NCBI GenBank assembly: GCA_003211315.1
Contig: QCTC01000003.1
Location: forward strand, 1 to 62,151
Direction of reading: 5' to 3'
Origin: Prochlorococcus sp. AG-670-O17
Lineage (GTDB): Bacteria > Cyanobacteriota > Cyanobacteriia > PCC-6307 > Cyanobiaceae
DNA: 62,151 nt
This document shows, piece after piece, positions 22,889 through 30,359 of the stretch. The translations under genes and the position numbers were made by a program. How positions within the stretch are numbered: the first letter of the stretch is position 1; every line of letters starts with the position of its first letter. A model generated the notes under the pieces. That model searched no databases. It worked only from the letters and a program-made list of their open reading frames with translations, and had not been told where the DNA came from.

Positions 22889-22973
22889 CATCTTTAGAAG
22901 TTATTTTTAATTTGAAAAAAGATTTGCATAATTTCTTACAACTGGTAATTTTAGTGGACTTGGATAAGTTCAA

Positions 22974-23189
22974 ATGCAAGATCAAAGAATTGAAAAGATA
23001 GTAGCCTTTGCAGTAAACATAACTAAGGTGCTGGTAATAATTTATCTAGGCTTCTTAGAAGTTTTTAAAATTGGAAAATCACTTAGAGAGAAGTTAGATG
23101 TTGAATTTGATATATCTCGAAAATGGGCTTCACAAGCATATTCAATTCTAAAAAAAAGACAAGCGGAAAGAAAAGTAGCGGGAGTTTAA
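22974..23189 (+). CDS. 71-residue protein, unknown
   Basis: ATG 22974. A hydrophobic helix near residues 10-28 ('FAVNITKVLVIIYLGFLEVF') is followed by a charged helix ending 'SILKKRQAERKVAGV'. Possible single-pass or amphipathic membrane-associated protein. No family recognised. Downstream of repeat copy A. Confidence 0.5.
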   Translation: MQDQRIEKIVAFAVNITKVLVIIYLGFLEVFKIGKSLREKLDVEFDISRKWASQAYSILKKRQAERKVAGV

Positions 23190-23211
23190 AAACTTTTGCT
23201 ATAAATTATAA

Positions 23212-23361
23212 TTGAGCCCCTCTACGTTTGCTGAAAGACATAGATTGATTCAATATAGTTTGCGAGTCGATTTAATAACCCTTTCAGTAGTTGGAATTTC
23301 TGGAAGGGTTTCTTGTTTAATACCCAATATCGTTTTTGGGTTCTATTATAAAAATAATTAA
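23212..23361 (+). CDS. 49-residue microprotein with TTG start, doubtful
   Basis: TTG 23212 to TAA 23359-23361: 'SPSTFAERHRLIQYSLRVDL' then 'ITLSVVGISGRVSCLIPNIV'. Open and protein-like, with one hydrophobic segment. It contains an imperfect hairpin (AACCCTTTCAG / CTGGAAGGGTT), which could instead be a terminator for the upstream gene. Which explanation is correct cannot be decided by eye. Confidence 0.3.
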   Translation: MSPSTFAERHRLIQYSLRVDLITLSVVGISGRVSCLIPNIVFGFYYKNN

Positions 23362-23448
23362 TTTAAGTACTAGGTTCGTAGGTAAATCTAAAGGCTTCGA
23401 AAGTAGTAAAGCTAAGCCCTGAGTTACATTAAAACCTTTTTCTTCCAA

Positions 23449-23583
23449 TTAACTAGGCAGTTGATGGGATGGAGGTGCATGAAACTTTCTTTTCTTTCTC
23501 TTCGATCTCTTATAAACAACAAATACACCTAGACCTAGTAAAGGCATTAATAAACCTTCTACAAAAATTGGAAAGTTAAACAT
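23449..23583 (-). CDS. 44-residue membrane microprotein
   Basis: ATG 23583, TAA 23449-23451. Helix 'IFVEGLLMPLLGLGVFVVY', then a strongly basic segment 'KRSKRKKRKF' and a polar tail. Single-pass, basic side cytoplasmic. Its ATG lies inside the 3' end of the upstream ORF (8-base ATGTTTAA overlap), a mark of translational coupling. Confidence 0.55.
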   Translation of the reverse strand: MFNFPIFVEGLLMPLLGLGVFVVYKRSKRKKRKFHAPPSHQLPS

Positions 23584-23689
23584 AATTTTCTTTATTGCTG
23601 TCTAATAGCTCTCTTATGTAGGTAAATACAAGCTCTTGATCGTATCCGCTTTCTCTAATTTCTTTTATAATTTCGTCTGGAATTTCCAT
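23576..23689 (-). CDS. 37-residue acidic microprotein
   Basis: ATG 23689, with GGGGG about 9 bases upstream; an alternative ATG lies at 23695. Acidic helical peptide beginning 'MEIPDEIIKEIRESGYDQEL'. It overlaps the following 44-residue membrane protein by 8 bases, so an acidic soluble and a basic membrane peptide are made from one message and may form a pair. Confidence 0.5.
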   Translation of the reverse strand: MEIPDEIIKEIRESGYDQELVFTYIRELLDSNKENYV

Positions 23690-23858
23690 AATCATCAACC
23701 CCCATGTGACTTTTTTAGAGGAAAATAAGCCAAGATAAGCCAGTATTAGACCTATCTAAAGCAAATTAGAGCCTATATACTCATACTTACGAAGATATAA
23801 GAAAAAAGCAAGAAAATCACCGTTAACCAGAATTGGACTCTGTAGCTTATTGTCCCTT

Positions 23859-23906
23859 ATTTTAAATCGACTGATAATTATTAAAAATACCTCCTATAAG
23901 GTCTTC
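23859..23906 (+). repeat. Dispersed intergenic repeat, copy B (48 bases)
   Basis: Starts ATTTTAAATCGACTG and ends TATAAGGTCTTC; see copy A at 22842-22888. Roughly 100 bases upstream of the small ORF at 23964. Confidence 0.7.
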
Positions 23907-23963
23907 TAAAAAATTGGCATATTTAATTAATTTTGCTTATATAAGTTTAGAGCTATTTTTATT

Positions 23964-24089
23964 ATGCAAATCTCATTTTTTGCAAAGGTAATTTTGTTTT
24001 TAAGTCTTTATTGTATTTCTGATTTATCAATTAAAAATCATAGTTTGAGAAAAGTAATGAATAAAGCTAATAGGGCTAAAAAAGTTTAA
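23964..24089 (+). CDS. 41-residue microprotein with hydrophobic N-terminus
   Basis: ATG 23964, TAA 24087-24089. Hydrophobic segment 'FFAKVILFLSLYCISDL', then a basic tail 'RKVMNKANRAKKV'. It could be a signal-anchored peptide. The next ORF starts 8 bases downstream. No family recognised. Confidence 0.4.
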   Translation: MQISFFAKVILFLSLYCISDLSIKNHSLRKVMNKANRAKKV

Positions 24090-24097
24090 ACTTCCCG

Positions 24098-24211
24098 ATG
24101 GAATTTTTAACTAATCTTTGGAATAATCAACCAACTACATTTATGGGAATAGGTGTAGCAATATGTTTATTATTAGGAATTTATATATCTTTACTCCAAA
24201 AATATCAATAA
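24098..24211 (+). CDS. 37-residue single-helix microprotein
   Basis: ATG 24098, TAA 24209-24211. Polar N-terminus 'MEFLTNLWNNQPTTF' and one clear helix 'MGIGVAICLLLGIYISLL'. Coding-like composition and close coupling to 23964-24089. Converges with 24213-24530, one base apart. Confidence 0.45.
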   Translation: MEFLTNLWNNQPTTFMGIGVAICLLLGIYISLLQKYQ

Positions 24212-24212
24212 A

Positions 24213-24530
24213 TTAGTTAATTATTTCTTTAATTTTTTCTAGATTCCATTTATCAAATATTAATTTCATTTCTCTTTCATAGTATCTTACTTTCTTTGCG
24301 AAAGGTAGTTGTTGAATAATTATCCCAAAGGGAAATTTAAAAAAAGAAGAAACATAAACAATATAAAACTCGACGAATGAAGGTTTGGGAGGAAGAGGTA
24401 AATTTTTTAAATATGCCCAATCAATGCATGGTTTTAGTTGCTTATCACTAGCAGCAATATTTTTTATACATCTCCAGTAAGAGAATAGATAGACGCAAAT
24501 GAAGAAAGGTATAGGGAGAAGTCGCAACAT
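24213..24530 (-). CDS. Hypothetical membrane-associated protein
   Basis: 105 residues from ATG 24530. N-terminal helix 'LLPIPFFICVYLFSYW', cysteines in 'WRCIKN' and 'KPCIDW', a second hydrophobic stretch 'FYIVYVSSFFKFPFGIII', then an amphipathic C-terminus. No family recognised. An isolated gene between microproteins and a decayed region. Confidence 0.5.
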   Translation of the reverse strand: MLRLLPIPFFICVYLFSYWRCIKNIAASDKQLKPCIDWAYLKNLPLPPKPSFVEFYIVYVSSFFKFPFGIIIQQLPFAKKVRYYEREMKLIFDKWNLEKIKEIIN

Positions 24531-24550
24531 TAAATATCAATATTTAATAG

Positions 24551-24800
24551 CCATCTGCCAATAAGGATAGCAACCAACTCTATTTATCTCCAATAATCAA
24601 CGACACATATTATGACCCAGATGTTGATAAGCCTATTGACTTGATTCCCAAAAAACAAAAAGGTTTTTTATAAATTTCGAAATTATCCACTAATCATCCA
24701 TAATAATTTTTTTGATTTATTAGTTAAAGATGAAATTAATACTGATACTTCTTCAAGTAATTATTCTCATACTATTGCTGAAGTAGAAAAAGTAATATAA
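24551..24800 (+). pseudogene. Decayed coding remnant with frameshift, family unknown
   Basis: Open from 24551: '...NQLYLSPIINDTYYDPDVDK' then 'PIDLIPKKQKGFL', TAA at 24671-24673. In the overlapping frame it continues 'YKFRNYPLIIHNNFFDLLV' then 'KDEINTDTSSSNYSHTIAEV' and stops at 24798-24800. A one-base change in the T6 run at 24664-24669 joins them into about 80 residues. No start codon. Polar, protein-like composition unlike random AT-rich DNA; it accounts for most of the otherwise empty 24531-25130 gap, in the rest of which I see no gene. Confidence 0.4.
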
Positions 24801-24835
24801 GACGTATTTATGCAGCCAAATAATCTTTTGGGAGT

Positions 24836-24853
24836 CACTTTATAGATAAAGTG
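24836..24853. repeat. 18-base near-perfect inverted repeat
   Basis: CACTTTAT-AG-ATAAAGTG: 8-bp perfect arms around two bases. Isolated in the gene-free part of 24531-25130, about 280 bases before the methyltransferase gene. Possible operator; no T-run. Confidence 0.35.
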
Positions 24854-25130
24854 TGTTAGTTTTTGAAACTTTTTTTGAGGATAGATATGCCATATCGTAC
24901 GAACTTATTCCGTTTTTATAGGGATTGAAAAGAGAATTTTTAGATCTAAATTTTTTTCTCCTTTTAAGTTCAATCATTAATTAAATAAATTATTAATTAA
25001 TAACTTAACTTTTATTGAATAAATGTCTAGGTTTTTTCAAAGTTTTGAATTAATTAAATTCAAAATAGATTTCTAAAACACAATATGAATATCTATTTAC
25101 TAGATTTATATATATTTCATAATAATTGTA

Positions 25131-25769
25131 TTGGAAGTTTTAAATAATTATCAAAGAAAAAAAATTGATGAGACTAATGATGAAGAATTTTATTCTGATC
25201 CAAAATTTGTTTACCATCTAGATTCTAACTTCAGAAAATGTCTATCAAATATTTATAGAAATGAAATAGCAGATTATTCAACTGTCCTTGATTTAATGTC
25301 TAGTTGGGATAGTTATTTACCTAGAGAGAAAAAATATAGAAAAGTTATTGGACATGGATTAAACAAACAAGAACTTGAAAAAAATAAAATATTTGATTCT
25401 TATTGGATACAAAATTTCAATTTAAATCAAGAAATTCCTCTAGATAGTGGGAGTGTTGATTATTGTTTAATGGTGGCAGCATGGCAATATTTACAATATC
25501 CAGAAAATTTAACCAGAGAAATCGCAAAGATTTTGAGTAATCAGGGTAAGATAATTATTGCTTTTTCAAATAGGGCATTTTGGCATAAGGCTCCTAATAT
25601 ATGGACTAAATCTACTGAAGAAGAGAGAGTAAAATATGTAAGAAAAGTATTAATCACAAACGGATTTAATGAACCCAAAATTATTAAAAAGTTTAATAAA
25701 CCTGCCTTTAATTTCTTTAATTTCTTTAATAATGATCCTTTTTATTGTTTAATAGCAAATAAAGAATAA
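25131..25769 (+). CDS. SAM-dependent methyltransferase, type 11-like
   Basis: 212 residues from TTG 25131, with no ATG or GTG nearby in frame. Motif I reads 'VLDLMSSWDSYLP', a variant of the usual 'VLD-x-G-x-G' known from a cyanobacterial and plant clade; motif III equivalents are 'IPLDSGSVDYCLMVAAWQYL' and 'ILSNQGKIIIAFSNR'. Probably methylates a small molecule in the cytoplasm; substrate unknown. The DNA is strongly AT-rich. Stands alone. Confidence 0.8.
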   Translation: MEVLNNYQRKKIDETNDEEFYSDPKFVYHLDSNFRKCLSNIYRNEIADYSTVLDLMSSWDSYLPREKKYRKVIGHGLNKQELEKNKIFDSYWIQNFNLNQEIPLDSGSVDYCLMVAAWQYLQYPENLTREIAKILSNQGKIIIAFSNRAFWHKAPNIWTKSTEEERVKYVRKVLITNGFNEPKIIKKFNKPAFNFFNFFNNDPFYCLIANKE

Positions 25770-25865
25770 ATTATTCCATTATCGCATAGGAAGAAAAGCG
25801 TATTTTATAATCCATAGCCATACTTTTGAATTTTTACTACTATTGGATAGTTAAAAAAATTTTCA

Positions 25866-26111
25866 ATGGGATCTAAAAGAGAAAAATATCCTGAAAAATG
25901 TCCCTGGGATTTAGGACCTAATCAACATTTAGCGAAAGAAGAAAACTGGACATTAAGATTAGGAGAGTCAAACGTATGTTTTAGCAAAAACAAATTAGAT
26001 GCTAATTACTTTCATGTAATAAGTAATGAAAATGAAGAGCAAATTCTTGCTTTCAGAGCTAGGCTTCTTTATCAGAAATTACTTGATAAAGGATTTAGAT
26101 TAGTGGAGTGA
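25866..26111 (+). CDS. 81-residue soluble protein, unknown
   Basis: ATG 25866. Starts 'MGSKREKYPEKCPWDLGPNQ', then 'WTLRLGESNVCFSKNKL' and an amphipathic last helix 'FRARLLYQKLLDKGFRLVE'. Two cysteines. The C-terminal 'A-R-x-L-Y-x-K-L-L-x-x-G' resembles the endings of other small proteins here (compare 21719-21967). No family recognised. Confidence 0.6.
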   Translation: MGSKREKYPEKCPWDLGPNQHLAKEENWTLRLGESNVCFSKNKLDANYFHVISNENEEQILAFRARLLYQKLLDKGFRLVE

Positions 26112-26122
26112 AAAACAGACCA

Positions 26123-26773
26123 CTAGCCCAATAAACTTAGATCCTCAAAAGTAAACTTTTGTATTTCTTCATCTTGATTTTTATTTAAGTATTTTATAGA
26201 TCTTGAATTAAGGATCCAAATGTCTTGAGAACCAATATTAATAAAACTATCCTCATATTCCAACTTCAAAGAATTTGCTTTAAGAGTAATAGGATCAATT
26301 TGTTGGCTAGTATATTTTTTACTCAGGAATCCATTACCAGTATCGAAAAATTCTTGAACAAAAATTTCTATGATTATTCCATGAATTTTTCTATAAACCA
26401 TATTTATACAATTATTTTTGACACTATATTTATCACCCTCACTTTTACCGGAAACTATCATTTTAATTCCACTCTTTGAATCTTCAATTAAATTAAAATA
26501 ATTTTTTGAGTGGATTTCTTCAAATTCTCTTTTTACCCTATGGATAGAAACTTCGAATAATTGTGAGAATATACTTTTAACTACTTTTTCATCATCAATA
26601 TTCTGAATTTCAGGTTTAAAATCTTTCCCCAAAACGAAATTACCTCTATAGATATCACTATTGACAGAGAAAATGCATTTACCTTTGTAACCACCAAATT
26701 CAGAATCCCACGTATATCTTCTTTCATAAGCATTTTTAAAAATTTCTTTACAGTTTATTTCCGTTGTAATCAT
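26123..26773 (-). CDS. DUF3386-like cyanobacterial protein
   Basis: 216 residues. 'KEIFKNAYERRYTWDSEFGG' near the N-terminus matches the 'A-Y-E-x-R-Y-T-W-D' pattern I associate with DUF3386, conserved in cyanobacteria; the rest is a series of beta strands ('CIFSVNSDIYRGNFVLG', 'GFLSKKYTSQQIDPITLKA'). No signal peptide, so cytoplasmic. Function not known to me. Single gene downstream of the isiB terminator. Confidence 0.7.
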   Translation of the reverse strand: MITTEINCKEIFKNAYERRYTWDSEFGGYKGKCIFSVNSDIYRGNFVLGKDFKPEIQNIDDEKVVKSIFSQLFEVSIHRVKREFEEIHSKNYFNLIEDSKSGIKMIVSGKSEGDKYSVKNNCINMVYRKIHGIIIEIFVQEFFDTGNGFLSKKYTSQQIDPITLKANSLKLEYEDSFINIGSQDIWILNSRSIKYLNKNQDEEIQKFTFEDLSLLG

Positions 26774-26803
26774 TATTTGTTAGGAAGGTTTAATTGTAAT
26801 TTT

Positions 26804-26840
26804 ATAAAAAAAATCCCACTCTAAGTAAATAGAGAGGAAT
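26804..26840 (-). terminator. Rho-independent terminator for isiB/antenna relic
   Basis: Minus strand: CTCTA-TTTACT-TAGAG with flanking C-G pairs (TTCC / GGGA around one mismatch), followed by seven or more T. Located just past the relic that follows isiB, so isiB and the relic share one transcript. Confidence 0.6.
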
Positions 26841-26857
26841 TTTTCAAAATTAATTAA

Positions 26858-27037
26858 CTAATTTTGTGTAATTTTTATATTTTCTATATTATCAAAAGCC
26901 TGACCAATTTTCTTGAAGTCAAATCCCATAGCTAATTCAAATAATCCAAAAGCTCCTGCCCAAAACATCATTAATCCTGCATGAGCAGCATGAGCAGCTA
27001 TGAATTTACCTGAACGGCTAACAAAACCAGAATTGCT
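26858..27037 (-). pseudogene. Fragment of a Pcb/IsiA (CP43-family) antenna protein
   Basis: Directly after the isiB TAA, in the same frame, 59 codons read '[20 protein letters not shown]', '[20 protein letters not shown]', and end 'IENIKITQN' TAG. This matches the N-terminal first-helix region of Pcb/IsiA antenna proteins ('NSG-x-x-x-RSG-(R/K)-FI-(A/G)-(S/A)-H-x-x-H-x-GL') including histidines that ligate chlorophyll. There is no start codon and the remaining five helices (about 290 residues) are missing. It is a relic, or a 59-residue C-terminal extension of flavodoxin if the stop is read through. Confidence 0.7.
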
Positions 27038-27562
27038 TTATCCCAAAGAGGGAATTTCGCCTTTTAATTGAGAAGCCCATGTTTCTAAACGAGAGTCTGT
27101 CAGATCAGATTCGCTATCCTCATCAAGTGGTAACCCACAGAAGGTTTCACCTATTACACTTTTTGACTCATCAAATGTATAGGAAGATTTGTCAACATAG
27201 CCCACCATATCAGCACCAGCTTTTGTGAAATAACTATGTAATTCTTCCATTGCATCGCAATAGTTCTCTGTATAGGTAGATGAATCTCCTAAACCAAAAA
27301 TAGCTACCTTCTTTCCGGATAAACTTAAATCACCAATATCTTCTAATATTGAGTCCCAAGCAGTTCCTGATCTTTCTTCATCAGCTCCGGTATTCCATGT
27401 AGGGATACCACAAATAATTCCATCAAGGCCTTCGAATTCTGAAAGATCATCAACATCGGAAACATCCTTGGGAGATTCTGCTGAAGAAATAAAATTGTGA
27501 AGGCGATCAGCTACGTCTTCTGTTTTTCCAGTTGTAGTTGCGTAATAAATTCCTACGGTCAT
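27038..27562 (-). CDS. isiB: Flavodoxin
   Basis: 174 residues. FMN phosphate loop 'YYATTTGKTEDVADRL' (T-x-T-G-x-T) at residues 7-22; aromatic FMN contacts in 'GIPTWNTGADEERSG' and 'GLGDSSTYTENYCDAMEEL'. Long-chain flavodoxin of cyanobacteria, replacing ferredoxin as electron carrier from photosystem I under iron limitation. In other cyanobacteria it forms the isiAB operon with the CP43-like antenna; here only a relic of such an antenna follows it. Divergent from 27704-28432, so the iron-responsive promoter should be in 27563-27703; no Fur box was confirmed. Confidence 0.97.
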   Translation of the reverse strand: MTVGIYYATTTGKTEDVADRLHNFISSAESPKDVSDVDDLSEFEGLDGIICGIPTWNTGADEERSGTAWDSILEDIGDLSLSGKKVAIFGLGDSSTYTENYCDAMEELHSYFTKAGADMVGYVDKSSYTFDESKSVIGETFCGLPLDEDSESDLTDSRLETWASQLKGEIPSLG

Positions 27563-27703
27563 AACATCAAATTGTTTACATTAAAATAATAAAATTAAAA
27601 TACTAAAAATCAATTTTTATAAAAACTTTTTCAAGTATAGTTTTATACACAATTATGTAAGGAAAAACTTTCTCTAGTAATTTAACTTGATTTAAATCTA
27701 ATT

Positions 27704-28432
27704 ATGCTTAGTAATAAACAAAAAACTAATTTAGATAAACTTATTGAAAATTTTAATTTTTCGGGCTCAAAAAAATATAAATTAATTGTTTTATTCGGGC
27801 TGTTGGGAGATTTTGATAGTTTTGAATACGCAATAAATCTGAAGAATTTCATCCATAATAATCAAAATATTGATATTTTTGCAATAGCAATTGGTAATGA
27901 AATTGGTAAAGACAAATTTTGCAAATTTACAGGATTTCCTATTAAAAATTTAGAAGTAGTTTACGATAATAAAATTCACCAAAACCTTATGGTTTCCAAA
28001 GGAGTTGACTTAGGTTTAGGAGGATGGATCAATATGTTGATAATGTTATCAGGTGTAAACTCATTAAGAACAATTAGAGAGGTCATTAGAGGCTATACAG
28101 GTGACAGAAATTCAAAACAAATTTTTTCTGACGATGATCAAATAAACCTACTTAATTTAATTAAATTTTCTGGAGTTTTTTTCAAATATACCTTTGGAGA
28201 CGGTTACTTAAGACCTTTTGAATTAGCTACTTATAGATTAAATAACATGTTAGAAATTCTTCAAAACTGGAATGACTACATCCTTGATAATAAATATCTG
28301 CCTCAAAGGGGGGCTTCCTTTCTTTTAGACGATAAAGATAACGTTATTTATGAGTATTTTTCCAATGATGTGCTCGGTTATTCTTCTAAAATGGAAGATC
28401 CACTAAATTTTTTAACTGAGAAATGTAGATAA
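27704..28432 (+). CDS. AhpC/TSA-like (thioredoxin-fold) protein
   Basis: 242 residues. 'YKLIVLFGLLGDFDSFEYAI' opens a thioredoxin-like fold; the C-terminal 'RPFELATYRLNNMLEILQNW' and 'LPQRGASFLLDDKDNVIYEY' are typical of cyanobacterial AhpC-TSA_2 proteins. The usual peroxidatic Cys-x-x-Cys is not evident: the only early cysteine is in 'KFCKFTGFP'. Activity as a peroxiredoxin is therefore uncertain. It shares a TAATG overlap with SemiSWEET, so the two are coupled. Confidence 0.75.
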   Translation: MLSNKQKTNLDKLIENFNFSGSKKYKLIVLFGLLGDFDSFEYAINLKNFIHNNQNIDIFAIAIGNEIGKDKFCKFTGFPIKNLEVVYDNKIHQNLMVSKGVDLGLGGWINMLIMLSGVNSLRTIREVIRGYTGDRNSKQIFSDDDQINLLNLIKFSGVFFKYTFGDGYLRPFELATYRLNNMLEILQNWNDYILDNKYLPQRGASFLLDDKDNVIYEYFSNDVLGYSSKMEDPLNFLTEKCR

Positions 28433-28707
28433 TGAATTCTGTTAATATTGAGTTTTTCGGATATTTTGCCGCCATTTTAACTACAGCTGCTTTTATCCCT
28501 CAGTTAATTAAAACTTTAAAGACAAAAAAAGCTGAAGATGTCTCTTTAATAACCTTAATAATGTTTATTTCCGGAGTAGGCTCTTGGATTATCTATGGAT
28601 ACGAAATTTCATCATCACCAATTCTGATAGCAAATATAATTACTTTCTTACTGAATTTATTTATTCTGATTTCAAAAATATATTATTCTAAAAATATTAG
28701 ATCTTGA
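28432..28707 (+). CDS. SemiSWEET-type PQ-loop sugar transporter
   Basis: 91 residues, three helices. First helix motif 'ILTTAAFIPQLIKTLKTKKA' contains the PQ pair, followed by 'EDVSLITLIMFISGVGSWIIY' elements typical of SemiSWEETs (W and N lining the pore: 'SWIIYG', 'IANIIT'). The protein forms dimers that let sugars pass down a gradient across the plasma membrane. Start ATG overlaps the preceding stop by one base. Confidence 0.9.
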   Translation: MNSVNIEFFGYFAAILTTAAFIPQLIKTLKTKKAEDVSLITLIMFISGVGSWIIYGYEISSSPILIANIITFLLNLFILISKIYYSKNIRS

Positions 28708-28783
28708 TATTTAATCTAAAAATATTAATTTACACTTGGAATGTAAAAAAAAAGCTTAATATAAACTCAATGACAGTTAAGTC

Positions 28784-29008
28784 TTGAAATCTTCGAAATG
28801 CTGGGTTTGGTTTAAAGGAAGTCTTGAGGAAGGTGGACATTGGAAAGAAGGTTTTAGTTGCACTTTTGATGAAAAGCCTGGAATATTAATAGAAAGCCCT
28901 TCTTATGTAACCTGTAGGGTCCCTAATTGGCGTGTCCTGACTAAGGAACCTGAAGATTTAACAAAAACCCCCTTAATTCCAGATAATGCAATTTGGAAAA
29001 TAATTTAG
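28784..29008 (+). CDS. 74-residue soluble protein, unknown
   Basis: TTG start at 28784; the ATG at 28770 is quickly closed by a stop. Begins 'KSSKCWVWFKGSLEEGGHWK' and continues 'GILIESPSYVTCRVPNWRVL'. Trp-rich, beta-like, two cysteines. A conserved-looking small cyanobacterial protein, but I cannot name the family. Confidence 0.6.
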   Translation: MKSSKCWVWFKGSLEEGGHWKEGFSCTFDEKPGILIESPSYVTCRVPNWRVLTKEPEDLTKTPLIPDNAIWKII

Positions 29009-29117
29009 ATTCAAAAATATAAATATGGACATTACATAACTCTCAAAAAAGGTAAGATTAATTTATTAATAATAAATTAATACTATTAGAGATCTTTTTA
29101 TAAATATTATTCCTTTT

Positions 29118-29993
29118 TTGATTTTTGGTTTTTTTATTGGAAAAAAGAAACCAAAACTTTCAGAAACTATTGCTTTACCACTTATAAAATATGGTATTCC
29201 TCTAAGCGTAATGGGCCTTTTATTAAAAGAAGGAATTGATCTAGATTTAATTAAAACTGCTTTAATTGCTTTTTTCTCAATTGGATTTTTAATATTTGTA
29301 ATAAATTATTTTTCAATTTTCAAAACAATTCTTCCTAATTACTCTTTACAATTAGCAGGCTTAATAGGTAACACTTCATTTCTTGGAATCCCAATTGCAT
29401 TAACCCTTCTTCCAACAAGTACTATTAATTTTACAATAGGCTTTGATTTAGGAACAACTCTATTTGCTTGGGTATTTGGGCCCTTCTTTCTACAAAATAA
29501 GACGAACTCCTGTAAGAAACTAAATTTTAAAGAATTTTTAAAAGCAATTCTAAATAGCCCTGCCTCAAGAGGAATAATAGGTGTTTTGATTGCATATCTT
29601 TTTGGTTTGGAAAATGTTTTAGGAGATTATCTATGGATCCCAGCAAGAATAGTAATAATTCTTGCAATAGTTATTGTAGGTACAAGACTAGGAATAATCA
29701 CAAATAGCAAAACCAAATTTTTCAATTTGAATAAAGGGATTAAATGTTCAATAATTTTGAAATTATTTATTTTGCCCTTGATTATATTTATGATTAGCAA
29801 GACCCTAGGCTTTAACTTAAATGAGACTTCAGCGGTGGTTCTACAGGCGGGAACTCCATCAGCTGTATCAACAATCTTGATGGCTGAGGCTTATAAAACT
29901 AATCAAAAAATTGCATCTACAATTCTTTTTACGACAACATTAATTTCAATTATTACAATTCCTATTTTGGCGATTTTGATAAATATTTCTTAA
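29118..29993 (+). CDS. AEC-family permease (auxin efflux carrier-like)
   Basis: 291 residues from TTG 29118, about 10 helices, with the central 'LQLAGLIGNTSFLGIPIAL' (N-T-x-F-L-G-I-P) and C-terminal 'LQAGTPSAVSTILMAEAYK' signatures of AEC/MdcF-type organic-anion permeases. The frame is open back to 29076 and reads 'RDLFINIIPFLIFGFFIG', which looks like the rest of helix 1, yet has no ATG, GTG or TTG; initiation at an ATT (29085) or similar is possible. Substrate unknown (malate or similar organic acids in relatives). Confidence 0.85.
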   Translation: MIFGFFIGKKKPKLSETIALPLIKYGIPLSVMGLLLKEGIDLDLIKTALIAFFSIGFLIFVINYFSIFKTILPNYSLQLAGLIGNTSFLGIPIALTLLPTSTINFTIGFDLGTTLFAWVFGPFFLQNKTNSCKKLNFKEFLKAILNSPASRGIIGVLIAYLFGLENVLGDYLWIPARIVIILAIVIVGTRLGIITNSKTKFFNLNKGIKCSIILKLFILPLIIFMISKTLGFNLNETSAVVLQAGTPSAVSTILMAEAYKTNQKIASTILFTTTLISIITIPILAILINIS

Positions 29994-30107
29994 TAAATCA
30001 AAAATAATCCCCCTTAATAAGCAGATATATTTATTGCCATAAACATATTTACTGATTATTGTAAATAATATATCCGGAAAATTACATAATGTCTTAAGAT
30101 TTACAGT

Positions 30108-30359
30108 ATGAAGTCTGTCAATCCCAAAAATGAATATATTCCTTTAGATCTTAAAATTTCTGTAAGAAGAGATACCTTACGCCTCATTTCAGAAATGGCT
30201 TCCGATATGGGTATAAGTATCAATGAATTCTTCAGTTTTTTGGCAGAGGATTCTGTAATAGATCTAGAATTAATAGAAAATTTAAATAATGTAGAAATTC
30301 CGAATAAATGTAGTTTGGATGACCTTAAGAATGAAATGCTAAAAAGAAAGCTTTCTTAA
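30108..30359 (+). CDS. Small ribbon-helix-helix-like protein
   Basis: 83 residues from ATG 30108. 'DLKISVRRDTLRLISEMASD' followed by 'MGISINEFFSFLAEDSV' resembles a ribbon-helix-helix DNA-binding fold (short strand, two helices), with an acidic C-terminal extension. It may be a small transcription factor. It overlaps the 3' end of the ArnT-like gene by 4 bases, convergent. Assignment by pattern only. Confidence 0.55.
   Translation: MKSVNPKNEYIPLDLKISVRRDTLRLISEMASDMGISINEFFSFLAEDSVIDLELIENLNNVEIPNKCSLDDLKNEMLKRKLS

Noticed and set aside
23275..23313. Imperfect hairpin as a firm terminator
   Set aside because: It has one mismatch, no long T-run, and lies inside a possible 49-codon ORF; not called separately.
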